A DNA stretch of 64,000 bases from Microvelia longipes (Eukaryota; Arthropoda; Insecta; Hemiptera; Veliidae), in NCBI GenBank assembly GCA_018340805.1, contig JACMZG010001914.1:43066612-43130611 (forward strand), read 5' to 3'. Shown here piece after piece: positions 22,946 through 34,460 of the stretch. The notes under the pieces were generated by a model. That model was not told the origin of the DNA. It worked only from the letters and a program-made list of their open reading frames with translations, and searched no databases. The first letter of the stretch is position 1. Every line of letters starts with the position of its first letter. The position numbers and the translations under genes are program-made.

Positions 22946-23604
22946 TAAGATAAGTTAAAAAAAAGTGTTCACTTCGCTTCCTAGATAGCTATCATTATAT
23001 ATGTAAATGCTGAAATATACCAATAATTGCAAAATTGCTGAAGTGTATAATAATAATAATTATAATAAATCTTTATTTCCATACCTACGATAAATATACA
23101 TACAATAATGAAATAATATTCTTAACAGATATAAATGAAATGTTTACTTCTATTAAAGATTTTTTTCTTCAAAAGTATGATAGCCCCCTGTAGAAAACTA
23201 GAGTGGGGGCTATGTAAGAGAAATTAAAAATTAGGTTAAGTAAAAAGGGCTCTCTAGATTGCTTTATATTTATAAATGTAATAGGGCTCTCTTCATCAAA
23301 GAGTATGTAGTATTCCAAGATTATGTAAGGTATGTGGTATACTACATAATCTTTGCTCTTCATATGTTAAGTTGATAAAACCATTATTTAATATGAAACA
23401 AAGAATTCAGTTCGCTTGCTATATGCTTAAATGAATTAAAGTACTTGTTTTATGCTGAAAACAAAATACTAAACTCATTATTTTATAATTGTTTTGAAAT
23501 TGTGGCAGCCTTATTGAATTTTGCAAAACTTGTATTTAACATTCTCTTCTTTACTCAGTTAAGAGCTTTCCAACGATATAATATGATTTGACTTATTTCC
23601 TTAC
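22946..23604. other. dlg1 intron, no gene seen
   Basis: AT-rich, no recognisable features. Confidence 0.4.
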
Positions 23605-24240
23605 AGTTATTTATGGACCAAGGGAGTAAAGAATGCTATTATTTCCCTGAGCACTTAAATGGTTCATAAGGCGTAATCCAATGGAGCCAAAGCATTTAAC
23701 TTCCGAGGCGAAGCTGAGGGAGGTAGTTGCAAGGGGAAAAATAGCATTTTACTCCCAAGGTGTATGTAGAATTTTATCTCGAGACGTTGATGTCGTTTAA
23801 TTATTGTTATAATATTATTTTCTTATTTTTTTTTCTATTCTAATTTTTACCCCCCCCCCTTATAAATTTAGGTGTGTTGTCCCCCCCCCCAAAAAAAAGC
23901 AAATAATTTTTTTATTGCTCCAAACAACTTCTTTTGACATAAAACAGATATCGAATGAAACCATTTTTTGGTCAGGTCCCTCATAAATTTTGGGGCTGTA
24001 GGCCCCGCGAAAGTGTTAAAAAAATTAATTGGTCCTCTGTATAAATTTAGAGGATTGCCACTCCCTGAAAAAAATGTATATAATTGGCTCTAACTGCAAT
24101 AATAGGGAACACTTTTTAGGCAACTTAAAAAGCACTTTTTATTTTTCTCTCAAGGGAGTAAAAAGTTACTTTTTACTCCAAAGGGAGTAAAAAGTTACTT
24201 TTTACTCCAAAGGGAGTGAAAAGTGCTTCTTTACTCCTTA
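23605..24240 (+). repeat. Dispersed repeat family R2, copy 2
   Basis: Starts with 'ccaagggagtaaagaatgc' as at 3608 and includes poly-C runs near 23851 and 23881. It ends with three copies of a 28-bp unit containing 'agggagtaaaaagttactt' at about 24150-24235. It lies in the last dlg1 intron. Confidence 0.7.
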
Positions 24241-24616
24241 AAAACTAGTCAATAAATTTCACATTATACACCGTCTGGAGTTAAAATTTATTTTTTTAAC
24301 TTCACCCTATTGGCTCCCATTTATTGTTTGCCATTTATTGTTTCCCATAATTACATTTGAAATGTAATTAGTACTACATACGCACATAAAGAATTTTTGC
24401 TCAGAGCCATTTATTTGCTTTATGTTTATTTATTATATGCAACATTTATTTATTTGCTTTATGTTGAGCCATTAATTGCTCAACATCAGAGCCATTTATC
24501 TTTCGAATGAAGAACTCACTGACGTTTGTTCAATTAGTACAGCTGTCTTTTGATTTCCTAAATGTATATTATTTATTGAGCCATTCTCTAAATGACATTG
24601 TTTGATTTGTTTGCAG

Positions 24617-24723
24617 CCATAGTTCAAGGCGACACTCCTGAAGAAATCTATTATAAAGTAAAAGAAGTCATAGCTGATCATTCGAGTTCTTCTATCTGGA
24701 TCCCGACAAAGGATCCGTTGTAA
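24617..24723 (+). CDS. dlg1: Discs large homolog, last coding exon
   Basis: The acceptor 'gtttgcag' leads into the completed Ala codon and IVQGDTPEEIYYKVKEVIAD, then SSSIWIPTKDPL and TAA at 24721-24723. This is the extreme C-terminus of Dlg; 'IVQGDT-EEIY' and the terminal 'IW-P-K--L' are diagnostic. A possible polyadenylation signal AATAAA lies at 25035-25040, giving a 3' UTR of about 320 nt just before an (AT)n tract. Confidence 0.96.
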
Positions 24724-25034
24724 ATTACACAGATCATACGACACCCATTAAATCCACCGAACCTGACGAGATCGCCTAGTTTATACTCTCGTCTCAATAG
24801 AGTTAAAATGATTTTAGTTTAATTTGATTTGTTCTCCCTCCGCTATGATTCACCTTGAATTTTAGTTTTTTAAGAAGAAAACGATTAGAAAAATATTCTA
24901 AAGATTGTTGGAAGATTTAATTGTTAAGTTTTATGTTAGTATGTGTTGTAAAGCTCATCAAGAAGGTTTTATTTTAAAATGACTCCTCCTCCGGACAACC
25001 TTATTGTTATGTTGTTTTATTGGAATCCTTCGAA

Positions 25035-25040
25035 AATAAA
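25035..25040 (+). terminator. Candidate polyadenylation signal for dlg1
   Basis: AATAAA inside an 'aataaataaataaataat' run, about 310 nt after the stop codon. Position only; no transcript evidence. Confidence 0.4.
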
Positions 25041-25049
25041 TAAATAAAT

Positions 25050-25050
25050 A

Positions 25051-25146
<96 letters not shown>

Positions 25147-25175
25147 TATATATATATTATTATATATATATACTA
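25050..25175. repeat. (AT)n microsatellite
   Basis: Long interrupted AT tract following the dlg1 3' UTR. Confidence 0.95.
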
Positions 25176-25221
25176 AAATTAAAGAGATACGAAAGAACAC
25201 ACTTGGAACAGTCTTACAAAA

Positions 25222-25397
25222 AGTTGTAACATTTCGAACACTGAGTTCTTCGACTGACAGAGAGAGGGCTCTGTAATGTAATATAATATATATATATATA
25301 TTAATATATATATATATATATTATATATTATATATATACATTACAGAGCCTCTCTCTGTCAGTCGAAGAACTCAGTGTTCGAAATGTTACAACTTCG
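25222..25397. repeat. Palindrome around an (AT)n core
   Basis: The left arm 'gttgtaacatttcgaacact' with 'gagttcttcgactgacagag' is mirrored by 'gtcagtcgaagaactcagtg' and 'ttcgaaatgttacaac'. The centre is an (AT)n tract. The 'tcgaa' layout resembles a Penelope-type terminus, but no clean hammerhead core is present. Confidence 0.8.
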
Positions 25398-25399
25398 AA

Positions 25400-25411
25400 A
25401 TATATATATAT

Positions 25412-25457
<46 letters not shown>

Positions 25458-25578
25458 TATTGCTGAGAAGATGTTTGGTAAGTTTTACTGGGTTTATGCT
25501 GATAAATGCATTGGCAGTGCTTGAGTTGTCAAGCTGCAATAGCTGCCGTAAAAAATGATTGTTATGTTATGGCTTGCA

Positions 25579-25619
<41 letters not shown>

Positions 25620-25765
25620 ATAATATATATATATATATATATCTTGCTGAGAAGATGTTTGGTAAGTTTTATGGTTTTGCTGATAAATGCATTGGCAGTG
25701 CTTGAGTTGTCAGCTGCAATAGCTGCCGTAAAAAAATGATTGTTATGTTATGGCTTGCAGTTTTT
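25400..25765 (+). repeat. Direct duplication separated by (AT)n tracts
   Basis: A block of about 115 bp from 'tgctgagaagatgtttggta' to 'ttatggcttgcagtttt' occurs at about 25461-25583 and again at 25643-25763 with few differences. (AT)n tracts precede each block. It may be a real duplication or a microsatellite assembly error. Confidence 0.85.
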
Positions 25766-26159
25766 GTATTGTGCCCATAGAAACAAAGTTATTATTAAGT
25801 TACTTGTTGGGATATAAAGAGTGACAAAAGTATATCTCTCATTTTGATGGTTGTTCATATTTAGATGGTAACTTTATCTAAAGTGCATATATAATGTTGT
25901 GCACTTCATTACAGTATTACATGACTTATTGGCCTAAGTAGTTAAATTACCTAATAATTTGAAATTATTGGATTCAAGGTGGTATTGCCTTGCCAAATCT
26001 TGGTACAACTGATTTGTGCCAAAAGGTACAACTGTCTTACTCATGTCCCCTTAGTCTTCTAAAATAAGTACATGAAACCTTTGTGTATCATAATAAACTA
26101 CTTACCTCTGTGTGGTCTCTGATTGCACTTAGCATTGAAATCATTCAACAGTAAAACCC

Positions 26160-26240
<81 letters not shown>

Positions 26241-26996
26241 TTAGTTCTTTTATACTCTGTTTCAGTGTTGTCTGCTCTAATTTCTTGGTTATTTATAAAT
26301 CTATAATTAAAAATATGATTTATTTCAATTAACAGTTATTTCTGATTACCTTGACTATTCTGCTTTGACTTAAAAATGTATTAATAATAAGAACAAGGTT
26401 TTTGAAAACTGTTGCTATGGGGTTTTAGGTGTTTGTGGTTTTTGTGATTTTTAGATTGTTTAATTAACAACTTTACTTAAGTCAACGAAGGGAGCAATGC
26501 AACAAGTGTTAACTGCTCTTTTCGAGGAGTAGGGGCAGAGTATACCAATTGAATTTCCCACAGATTTTTGGCTGATAACTGATAAAAACCAAAACTCTGA
26601 CTCTAATGTTTAACTAATGTTTGTGTAAAATTCAACTACAATGGTTGATGCTGAAGTGGTTTGACTCACTTTGTGATACCTTTAGAAGAAATCTTTGTAA
26701 CTGATGATTTCTGATAAAAAAATGTTTTTAACAGATGATTAATTGAATCATGTGTTAAAAACATTTTTTTGTGCAATTAGTCGAGACATGCTGGAAATTG
26801 ACTTTGTGTACTTGCTCGCTCAACTTGCCCTTACTGTATTGCTAAATACAGTAAGATTGGAATTAAAACGGTGTAAAAAAGGTATTTCTAGGTTCTCCAT
26901 CAGTTTGTAATGCAGAGTACCCTGGCTTGTGTAATCACACTCTTTTGCAAGACGTGAAACTTAGTGACAATGGTGAATTATGTGTAAAATTATTTG
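25766..26996. other. Intergenic, no gene seen
   Basis: AT-rich with an (AT)n tract at about 26162-26242. No coding signal. Confidence 0.45.
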
Positions 26997-27213
26997 GACG
27001 TAATCCATTGTCAATGTTATTTACAATTAACGATGTTTGGGAGCAGGTACTTCTCTACTAAGTTAGGTTTAACCAGTACTTTAACCAAGTCAGGTTAAAA
27101 CCCTGACACCCTACACGTAACACACCGTCTTATTCAAGACGAACCTGATGATGGGAGAAGTACCTTCTCCTGAAACGTCGTTAATTGTAAATAACATTGA
27201 CCATGGATTACGT
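26997..27213. repeat. Head-to-head Penelope-type terminus (palindrome P2)
   Basis: The arms 26997-27056 and 27154-27213 share 'ggacgtaatccattgtcaat', 'gttatttacaattaacg' and 'gtacttctc'. Single copies of this terminus occur at 18731-18785 and 51905-51985. The right arm contains the best hammerhead-like core of this family. Confidence 0.75.
27142..27182 (+). ncRNA. Hammerhead-ribozyme-like motif
   Basis: The order is CTGATGA, a 7-bp stem II (GGAGAAG with CTTCTCC), GAAA, then CGUC as stem III and cleavage context. The bases after the cleavage site (GTT) pair with those before CTGATGA (AAC). Two bases (TG) sit between CTGATGA and stem II and one T precedes GAAA, so the core is not canonical. 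Confidence 0.45.
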
Positions 27214-28439
27214 CCAAATAATTTTACTCACTCTTTTGGGACTTCTATATCAGAGAAAACTCTGGTAAATCTTCCGTATATGGTACCTCTTGTTATCAAC
27301 GTCCTATATCGATGTATATCGAACTCTCCTTGTAACCATGTATCAATATATATTGGCGCGTACTTTACCGTGTCCCCTCAAACTACACCCCGTCTTCAGA
27401 TGTTTATCCCCCACTTTAGCAGTAAAATAATAATTAATTAAAATAAAAAACCTGAAAATAACAAACACAAAAATACGTAAAAAAATACGGGTAACATAAA
27501 ATAAAATGTGGTGTATCATCGATTATTCTTATGAAAACATAGTTAAAACATTATAAAACAAAAAAAAATATAAAAATAGTTATAAACCATTTTACAACAA
27601 ATAAATAAAAACACAAACAACAAAAAAACATTTAAAAAAATAATAAAATATGTTCATAAACGTAAAAGAAAAGGCATATATCGATTATTCCTACGTCATA
27701 TCTCTAAACTAAAAATATATCGATATATAGTATTGATAACAGGGGGTACTGTATACCGAAGTTTAGCCAAAACTCTTTACCTGTTACTTTAATATTCTCA
27801 GATTTTGAACAAAAAATAAAAAGTGTTATAGATGTCTCTTCTTTTATCATTATTTCTGGATAATTTAAGCCTTGGTTCATCGTTACTCAAATCTTAAGTA
27901 TTTTAAGATCAAAAGAAGCAACAGCTTGCAATTTCAAAATAAAGCATGCAAATTAAAAAAAAAACAATACTTAAATATTTTTTTTTAGAAAATTTGTTCG
28001 TTTTAGTGTATTTTATCCATCCTATGAAGCAGTAGAGCTTTAAGAAAGCAGAATGAATCCAAGACACAACTACAGAAATAACTTCAGACACAAAAAATTA
28101 ATAAACAAATATTGTAAATATTTTGTTATATAGATTTTAAAAATTATATGAAAAAATTATGTATATTATTAATGAAAAGTCTATTGTAAATCCTCCTTAC
28201 TGTTCCCCTGTAATCCTATATGTCTTGCTCAAATTCAAACTGGTGGAATTGAGTTTTTATTTATTTTTTATTTATTTTTTTTTTATTTGCCAGTATTAGA
28301 ATGTCGTATTTTTTTTTTTAGTTTAGTTTTCATTTAAAATACACATTTAAAAAAAAATCAAGTTAGTTATTACAAATTTAGATTGACTTAATATTTGTTT
28401 TATGTAATAAATAAAACACTATATTTAAAGCAACATGTT
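27214..28439. other. Intergenic, no gene seen
   Basis: AT-rich and A-rich sequence. ORFs at 27148-27441 and 27909-28091 show no recognisable protein; the first runs through the palindrome. Confidence 0.45.
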
Positions 28440-28560
28440 TTAATTATTCTTCAGTCTAATATCACAATGCAATACAATTAATCAGACGCGTTTCGGAAAT
28501 TATCCCATCATTAGTGTATATATAAACGGACAGGTTTGTGATATTAGACAAAGTATAATT
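28440..28560 (-). repeat. Penelope-type terminus fragment
   Basis: On the minus strand at 28484-28525 the order is CTAATGA, GGGA/TTCC stem, GAAACGCGUC. This is a hammerhead-like layout with one core change (CTAATGA for CTGATGA). Confidence 0.4.
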
Positions 28561-30120
28561 AAAACAAGCGTTTTAAAAGTTTTATTTATTGTATATAATA
28601 TGAAATTATCTCAAAACCTTGGACTAAACAACAAACTTTGAACATTAGATGGACGAAAGTTGTACTGGAATGTAGGAGGCTCAAAATATCGAGATTCCCC
28701 TCAATGTTTCACACTGTCTTTTACTAGCCTTATATCAAGACTCATCCATTGTTAAGTGGTTCAAAGCAGCACATGGGAAGACTATTCTTCGTTAATTTTT
28801 TGTTCAATGTATAAACCTGTGTTTAAAATCAAATCAAGAGCTAACATTTAAAAAAATAATTACATTAAAATATGGATAAATAATAAGTTTCTCCACTAAA
28901 TTGTATATTAATAAATTTACTTATTAAATTGAGTTAATTTTCTGCTGCATCCGGCCACCATCAGTGCTCTATAAATATTGGGAAGTGATAGTGAGAATGA
29001 CTGATTGAGGGAGAAAGTGAACTCTCGAGTAAATTTATCAATTCTCTATTTAGCGGAGAGTATTTATTTATCTATTATTGGATTACTTCACAGCAGCAGC
29101 TATTTTTATTACGTTATAACGTAGTTCTTGTATTCTGGCTCCTCTTAAGTGTTTTGCTTGGAACTACAGATATGTGGAACTATTTTTAGGTCTTAGTGTT
29201 ACCACTTTAATTAAAAGGTAAAATTTTGAGAAAAAAATGTACTTGTGACTCAGTGTTAGCAATTTAAACCAAAACTGCAGTCAATCTTAACTTCTCATGA
29301 CTATATGAAGAAAATAATATAACTCATACACTTCTCTTATACTGTTCTATTTAATATTTTTATTAAATTATTTTCTTAGAGGATATTATTTTGTCCACAT
29401 ACTGAATTGAAAAAAACTGATATTCCACCAATCTGAATTTGACCAAATGTTAATTTGTTATTAAAAAATAATGAGATTTTTTTCTTTCTTTAATAAATTT
29501 ATTTAAATGTTTTTTAATAAAAAAAAATAATTTTTAAATATTAATGAATAAAGATTATAAAAAAAAGATGATTATTAGTGTAAGTTAAAATAATAATATG
29601 AAAAACAGAAGGGTTGGTAGACCTGCATTATACTTTGATTTGTCGGCAGGTTTTACCTGAATCCTGTAGTTCTACCGACCCTAACTCTGAGTCAAGTTCT
29701 AGAGTCAAAAGATTTGTATTAAAACTATTATTAATTTATATTTACAAAAGTAATAATTATTTCACATTTAAAAAATAATATAAATAAAAGCTTAGTTTAT
29801 TGTTGAAAAAATTAGCAAGACTATGTGTTCTTTATTTGATTTATGTTTTGTTGATGAATGGAAATTATTTTCTCGAACTGAAAGTGATGTGATTTACATT
29901 ATCACCTGAAATATAAATCAATTCCTTTTAAGAGAAGCCTAGTATTTATTATTATCATTTATTATGCGATTGATTTTACCGGCAAACAAACTGTAACAGA
30001 ACATTTGTTTAAAACTCAGCTTGCAGCTTGTATTAGGCATCTCTATTTATTCCTTATGCTGACTTTCATAGTTTTTATTGAGTCCTGCAAAACTTTCAGT
30101 TTAATTTTTTGGAGAATAAT
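28561..30120. other. Intergenic, no gene seen
   Basis: AT-rich. A short hairpin with 'gggttggtagacctgca' and 'tgtagttctaccgaccc' is at about 29610-29682. No gene. Confidence 0.45.
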
Positions 30121-30330
30121 ATTATTTTTATAATATTATTATTATATTATGTTAATATAATATCAATATAATATTATTATAAAATTTAACAATATAATAT
30201 TATTGTTATAATATTAATTATTATATGTTAATATAATATCATATAATATTATTATAAATTTAACAATAATATATTATTATTAAATATTAACATTATGCCA
30301 ATATAATATTATTGTTATTATAATATTGTT
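30121..30330. repeat. AATAT/ATTATT-rich low-complexity block
   Basis: Repeated 'aatataatattattataa' units, several of which are mutually inverted. Confidence 0.85.
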
Positions 30331-30647
30331 TGGTTTTGATCTTATTTCCTGAGATCTTTTGCAAAAGCTTAAAAACAACTTTTTGGCAAAACCAGTAGGT
30401 TGAAACTTATTTATTAACAAAAACAGTGAAAATGGCTGTGTGTTCCTCTGACAGTTTGATTATCTGGTCTCCTTATATAAAATGTGTTAGTGACCTCAAA
30501 CCTCATATAAAAAGTGGGGCAGGCTTCATATCATTGGCTACATATCAAAAGTGTACTAGCCTTATACCTGAAGAACTAAGATGAGCGTTAATGGAGTTCA
30601 TCTTAATAAAAGAGGAAGACGTCTCTCCACAAAAATATATTTCTTTA

Positions 30648-30692
30648 TAGCAAAGCCCTTTCAACCTAACTAGAGGTCATCATCAGTGCTAG
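30648..30692 (-). ncRNA. Hammerhead-ribozyme-like motif of the Penelope-like element
   Basis: The minus strand has CTGATGA, an extra T, stem II GACC with GGTT (loop TCTAGTTA), GAAA, a GGGC mini-loop, UU, then TGCT. TGCT pairs fully with AGCA immediately 5' of the CTGATGA core, giving a 4-bp stem I. It lies just downstream of the GIY-YIG region, where Penelope-like elements carry such motifs. Confidence 0.55.
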
Positions 30693-31179
30693 CCTAACAA
30701 ACAAAATAATACAATAAATCATAAAAATAAGAGAAAGCTAATAATTAAAAAGAAAAATAAACAATCAAGTAAACCAATTAAAAAAAAACACGTAAAAAAA
30801 TAAAAAAAAAAAAAAAAAACAATAACAAATAAATAAATTAAAAAAGAAAGACAATAGTAAAAAATTAAAAATACTGTTGAATAAAGAAGAGGGTGATAGA
30901 TGAGTCTTACAGATCAGATATCAAAGATAGACTGACTGGCGCTGGTGTGGGCGCTAGTAAGAGGGCTTTCAGAAGGAGCATTCTTTCTCCCCTCTCATTA
31001 ATATTATTATCGCCCAGTGTCTCCTGGCTTCTCAAAATTTTGAGTTTTTCCAAGAAGTCCATTTTCTTCCCTTCACCAATAAAATGGAGGCAGCCAACTT
31101 TGTGTGGTCCATCATAATGATTCTCTGCTCTTAAATGTTGGTAGAACTTGCTGTCCGATCTCCGTGTATGCTCCCCAGC

Positions 31180-32730
31180 CCTGGTACTTCCAGGGCTGGG
31201 GTCAGCTTCCAGTCTGACCTAAGTATTTGACCTGGCAGGTACCGCTCAGAACCATGTAAATGCCACTTTTAGCTCCAGGCGGAACAGGGTCTTTAACACT
31301 GCCTAAAATAGTTCTAAGGGTCTTTTATTAGAAAAACTAACTCTCAAGTCATTAGACTGAAGGATGGAAGCTAGACGCTGTGAAATACTGCCAATATATG
31401 GAATAGAGCACCAAACTTTATCAACTTGACTATGTTCTGCACCCATCATTTGAAGAGCTAAACGACGATTTTTCTTTCGTCGTTCAAGTTTTGTCAATCA
31501 AGTCAATCTTATAACCGTTTCCTAAAGCTATGTTATAAATCGTGTTTAGTTCCTTTTTATAAGCTTCTGAGTCGAGGGGTGTAGTTAATAACCGGTGGAC
31601 CAAAGCATTAAAAGCTGCCATTTTATGCATCCAAGGATGTTGGGAATCGGCCAGAATCACGTTTCTATAAATTTCAAACCTTAAAATATTATCTTTCTTA
31701 TTATCTTTTCTTATTCTTTTTTATTATCTTTAGGTCAAGAAAAGTTAAAACGCCGTTCTGCTCGATTTCATGAGTAAATTTTATGGTCTTATGACAGGTG
31801 TTAAGGTACTCTAAAAAAGATAATAATTTACGTTCAGAACCAGTCCAGATTACGAAGACGTCATCGTCGTACTTTTTCCAAAAATATATGTACTTAAGGT
31901 AAGGATTACGAGCACGGTCCTCAACAAACTCATGATAGAAATAATGCATACAAATATTTGCACCTAAAGCTGATAGAGGTGCGCCCATAGCTAAGCCTCC
32001 TTTACCTTTGTAAAAATTGCCATCAAAAGAAAAATAATCCTGACAAAACTTCCATAAACTCAATGTTAAAAATCTTATTACATGAATATTTTCCTAAGAT
32101 AGCTTTAAATAGAGTTAAACACATGTTGGACGGGACACTGGTGAACAATTCTACAACATCAAACGAAACTAGGATGTAGGAAGATGGAAACTGTATTGAC
32201 CCAACAGATTTTATGAAATCAAGACTATTTTCTACAGAATCCTTAGCTTTAAAACTGTTGATGGTAAGAAATAACCTGTTAGCAAATTTAGCTAATTATT
32301 CGGTCACTGACGAGCAGAAAGAAACGATAGGTTGGATTTTATTATTTTTATGAACTTTAAGAAGCCCATAGAACCTAGGTGGAAGCAGGTTCATTTGCTT
32401 TAGACTTATAGCATAAAAGTTTTCTGGAAAAAGTGAAGTGCTAGATTTTAATATATTCTTAAGCTTTCCTTGTAAACTAGGGGTAGGATCTTCATTAAGC
32501 TTTTCGTATTTATTATCGTTTAAAAAATCATTTACTTTCTCTTTGTATTCCGTTCTATTCATGACAACAGTGCAATTTCCTTTATCAGCCTTGCTCACTA
32601 TGAGATCATTATCAGCAATTTTCTTCTTTAAACTTTTCAAGGTTTTATACCTCGTATAAATTCAAATACTGGGGCTTTAGGGGAGTGGTACTCTCTAAAT
32701 TTATACAGGTGACCGATAAGTTTTTGTAAT
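31180..32730 (-). pseudogene. Penelope-like reverse transcriptase / GIY-YIG endonuclease, broken
   Basis: The RT copies element RNA at a target nick and the GIY-YIG domain supplies the endonuclease. Visible RT motifs are: VSKADKGNCTVVMNR (RT1-2 region), LPPRFYGLLKVHKNNKIQP with PIVSF (finger region), GLAMGAPLSALGANICM (motif B) and KKYDDDVFVIW (motif C, catalytic aspartates present as YDDD), then GVLTFLDLKI. After a stop near 31700 come EHSQVDKVW and IPYIGSISQRLASIL, and in another frame DPVPPGAKSGIYMVL and QVKYLGQTG, the GIY and YIG elements, followed by a stop. At least two in-frame stops or frameshifts break the reading frame (near 32290-32060, 31700 and 31303), so it cannot be translated whole. 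A small hairpin with 'agccctggtacttccaggg' sits at 31176-31200. Confidence 0.85.
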
Positions 32731-33579
32731 TTTACGGGGGAATTTTATTAGGGAGGACTCAACAACAATTTTTTTGATTGGCTCAAAACTGTTTCAGGTC
32801 AAAAGAAGTTGTTTGGGTACAATAAAAAAAAAATTTGGAGGCAGCGCCCCCTAAATTTATTAAGGGGTCTGACCAAAAAAAAATGATCAGAATAGTGTAA
32901 AAAGAGCCTACTTGTAAAAGAATAACTATAGTATGGGTGCTGATATTCGAGCATTATAGCAACAAAAATAAAGCATTTTGATCAATGAAACTAACAATAA
33001 ATTGATCTTCAATAGTGATTGATGATTGTTTCTAGTTAGGCATACAAGATATTTTATAAAGGAGAATTAAGAGTATCCAATGTGACATGACGAGGAAGTA
33101 CATTAATTTAACAGACTTAATTTATAATGAACAGCAGTTGCTATAAAAGCAGTCAGTCAAATGGTAGGAAACAGCTAATTAATTAGAATTTACTAGTTTT
33201 ATAAATATAAAATCAATTAATTATTACAAGGAAATGTAGCACTCTACTTATTTATACAAATATAACTAAAATTAATATAATTTTAAATTATAAAATACTT
33301 TTATTAAAAATAGGGGTAATGTTAGGAATATTTAGAAAGCCCTTTGGCCATGATTTAATTTTTATATGGTAGGCCTATGTATTTATTTGAACAAGAGTGT
33401 GTTTTTAGGCTTGCTCATTTTAAGTCAATTATTAACTTCATGCCAAGTTTCATTAAAATTGGATCAGCCATTTGAGCCGAAAAAGGTTTACACAAAATGT
33501 GCACATCCATTCATATATTTCGAGAACTATGCGAGCTTCAGATGTGGTTGAGGTCTCTCTCTCTATCCAGATAACTTCT

Positions 33580-34460
33580 NNNNNNNNNNNNNNNNNNNNN
33601 NNNNNNNNNNNNNNNNNNNNNNNNNNNNNNNNNNNNNNNNNNNNNNNNNNNNNNNNNNNNNNNNNNNNNNNNNNNNNNNNNNNNNNNNNNNNNNNNNNNN
33701 NNNNNNNNNNNNNNNNNNNNNNNNNNNNNNNNNNNNNNNNNNNNNNNNNNNNNNNNNNNNNNNNNNNNNNNNNNNNNNNNNNNNNNNNNNNNNNNNNNNN
33801 NNNNNNNNNNNNNNNNNNNNNNNNNNNNNNNNNNNNNNNNNNNNNNNNNNNNNNNNNNNNNNNNNNNNNNNNNNNNNNNNNNNNNNNNNNNNNNNNNNNN
33901 NNNNNNNNNNNNNNNNNNNNNNNNNNNNNNNNNNNNNNNNNNNNNNNNNNNNNNNNNNNNNNNNNNNNNNNNNNNNNNNNNNNNNNNNNNNNNNNNNNNN
34001 NNNNNNNNNNNNNNNNNNNNNNNNNNNNNNNNNNNNNNNNNNNNNNNNNNNNNNNNNNNNNNNNNNNNNNNNNNNNNNNNNNNNNNNNNNNNNNNNNNNN
34101 NNNNNNNNNNNNNNNNNNNNNNNNNNNNNNNNNNNNNNNNNNNNNNNNNNNNNNNNNNNNNNNNNNNNNNNNNNNNNNNNNNNNNNNNNNNNNNNNNNNN
34201 NNNNNNNNNNNNNNNNNNNNNNNNNNNNNNNNNNNNNNNNNNNNNNNNNNNNNNNNNNNNNNNNNNNNNNNNNNNNNNNNNNNNNNNNNNNNNNNNNNNN
34301 NNNNNNNNNNNNNNNNNNNNNNNNNNNNNNNNNNNNNNNNNNNNNNNNNNNNNNNNNNNNNNNNNNNNNNNNNNNNNNNNNNNNNNNNNNNNNNNNNNNN
34401 NNNNNNNNNNNNNNNNNNNNNNNNNNNNNNNNNNNNNNNNNNNNNNNNNNNNNNNNNNNN
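33580..34460. other. Assembly gap (881 N)
   Basis: A run of N. Both flanks carry the same sequence (see the finding on false duplication). ORFs reported through the N run are meaningless. Confidence 0.99.

Larger units (their letters stand above)
30489..33579 (-). mobile_element. Penelope-like retroelement, copy 1 (assembly-clean)
   Basis: On the minus strand the element reads flanking sequence, reverse transcriptase (about 32730-31701), linker and GIY-YIG endonuclease (about 31500-31180), then a hammerhead-like motif at 30648-30692 and a terminal segment with 'gtctctccacaaaa'. RT plus C-terminal GIY-YIG defines the Penelope-like order. The whole interval is repeated, with dense small deletions, at 34461-37274 across the gap. 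The left and right limits given are those of the shared duplication; the true element limits may be slightly different. Confidence 0.75.

Noticed and set aside
31303..31497. Treating the short ORF with IPYIGSISQRL as a separate gene
   Set aside because: It is the linker part of the broken Penelope-like polyprotein, between RT and GIY-YIG.
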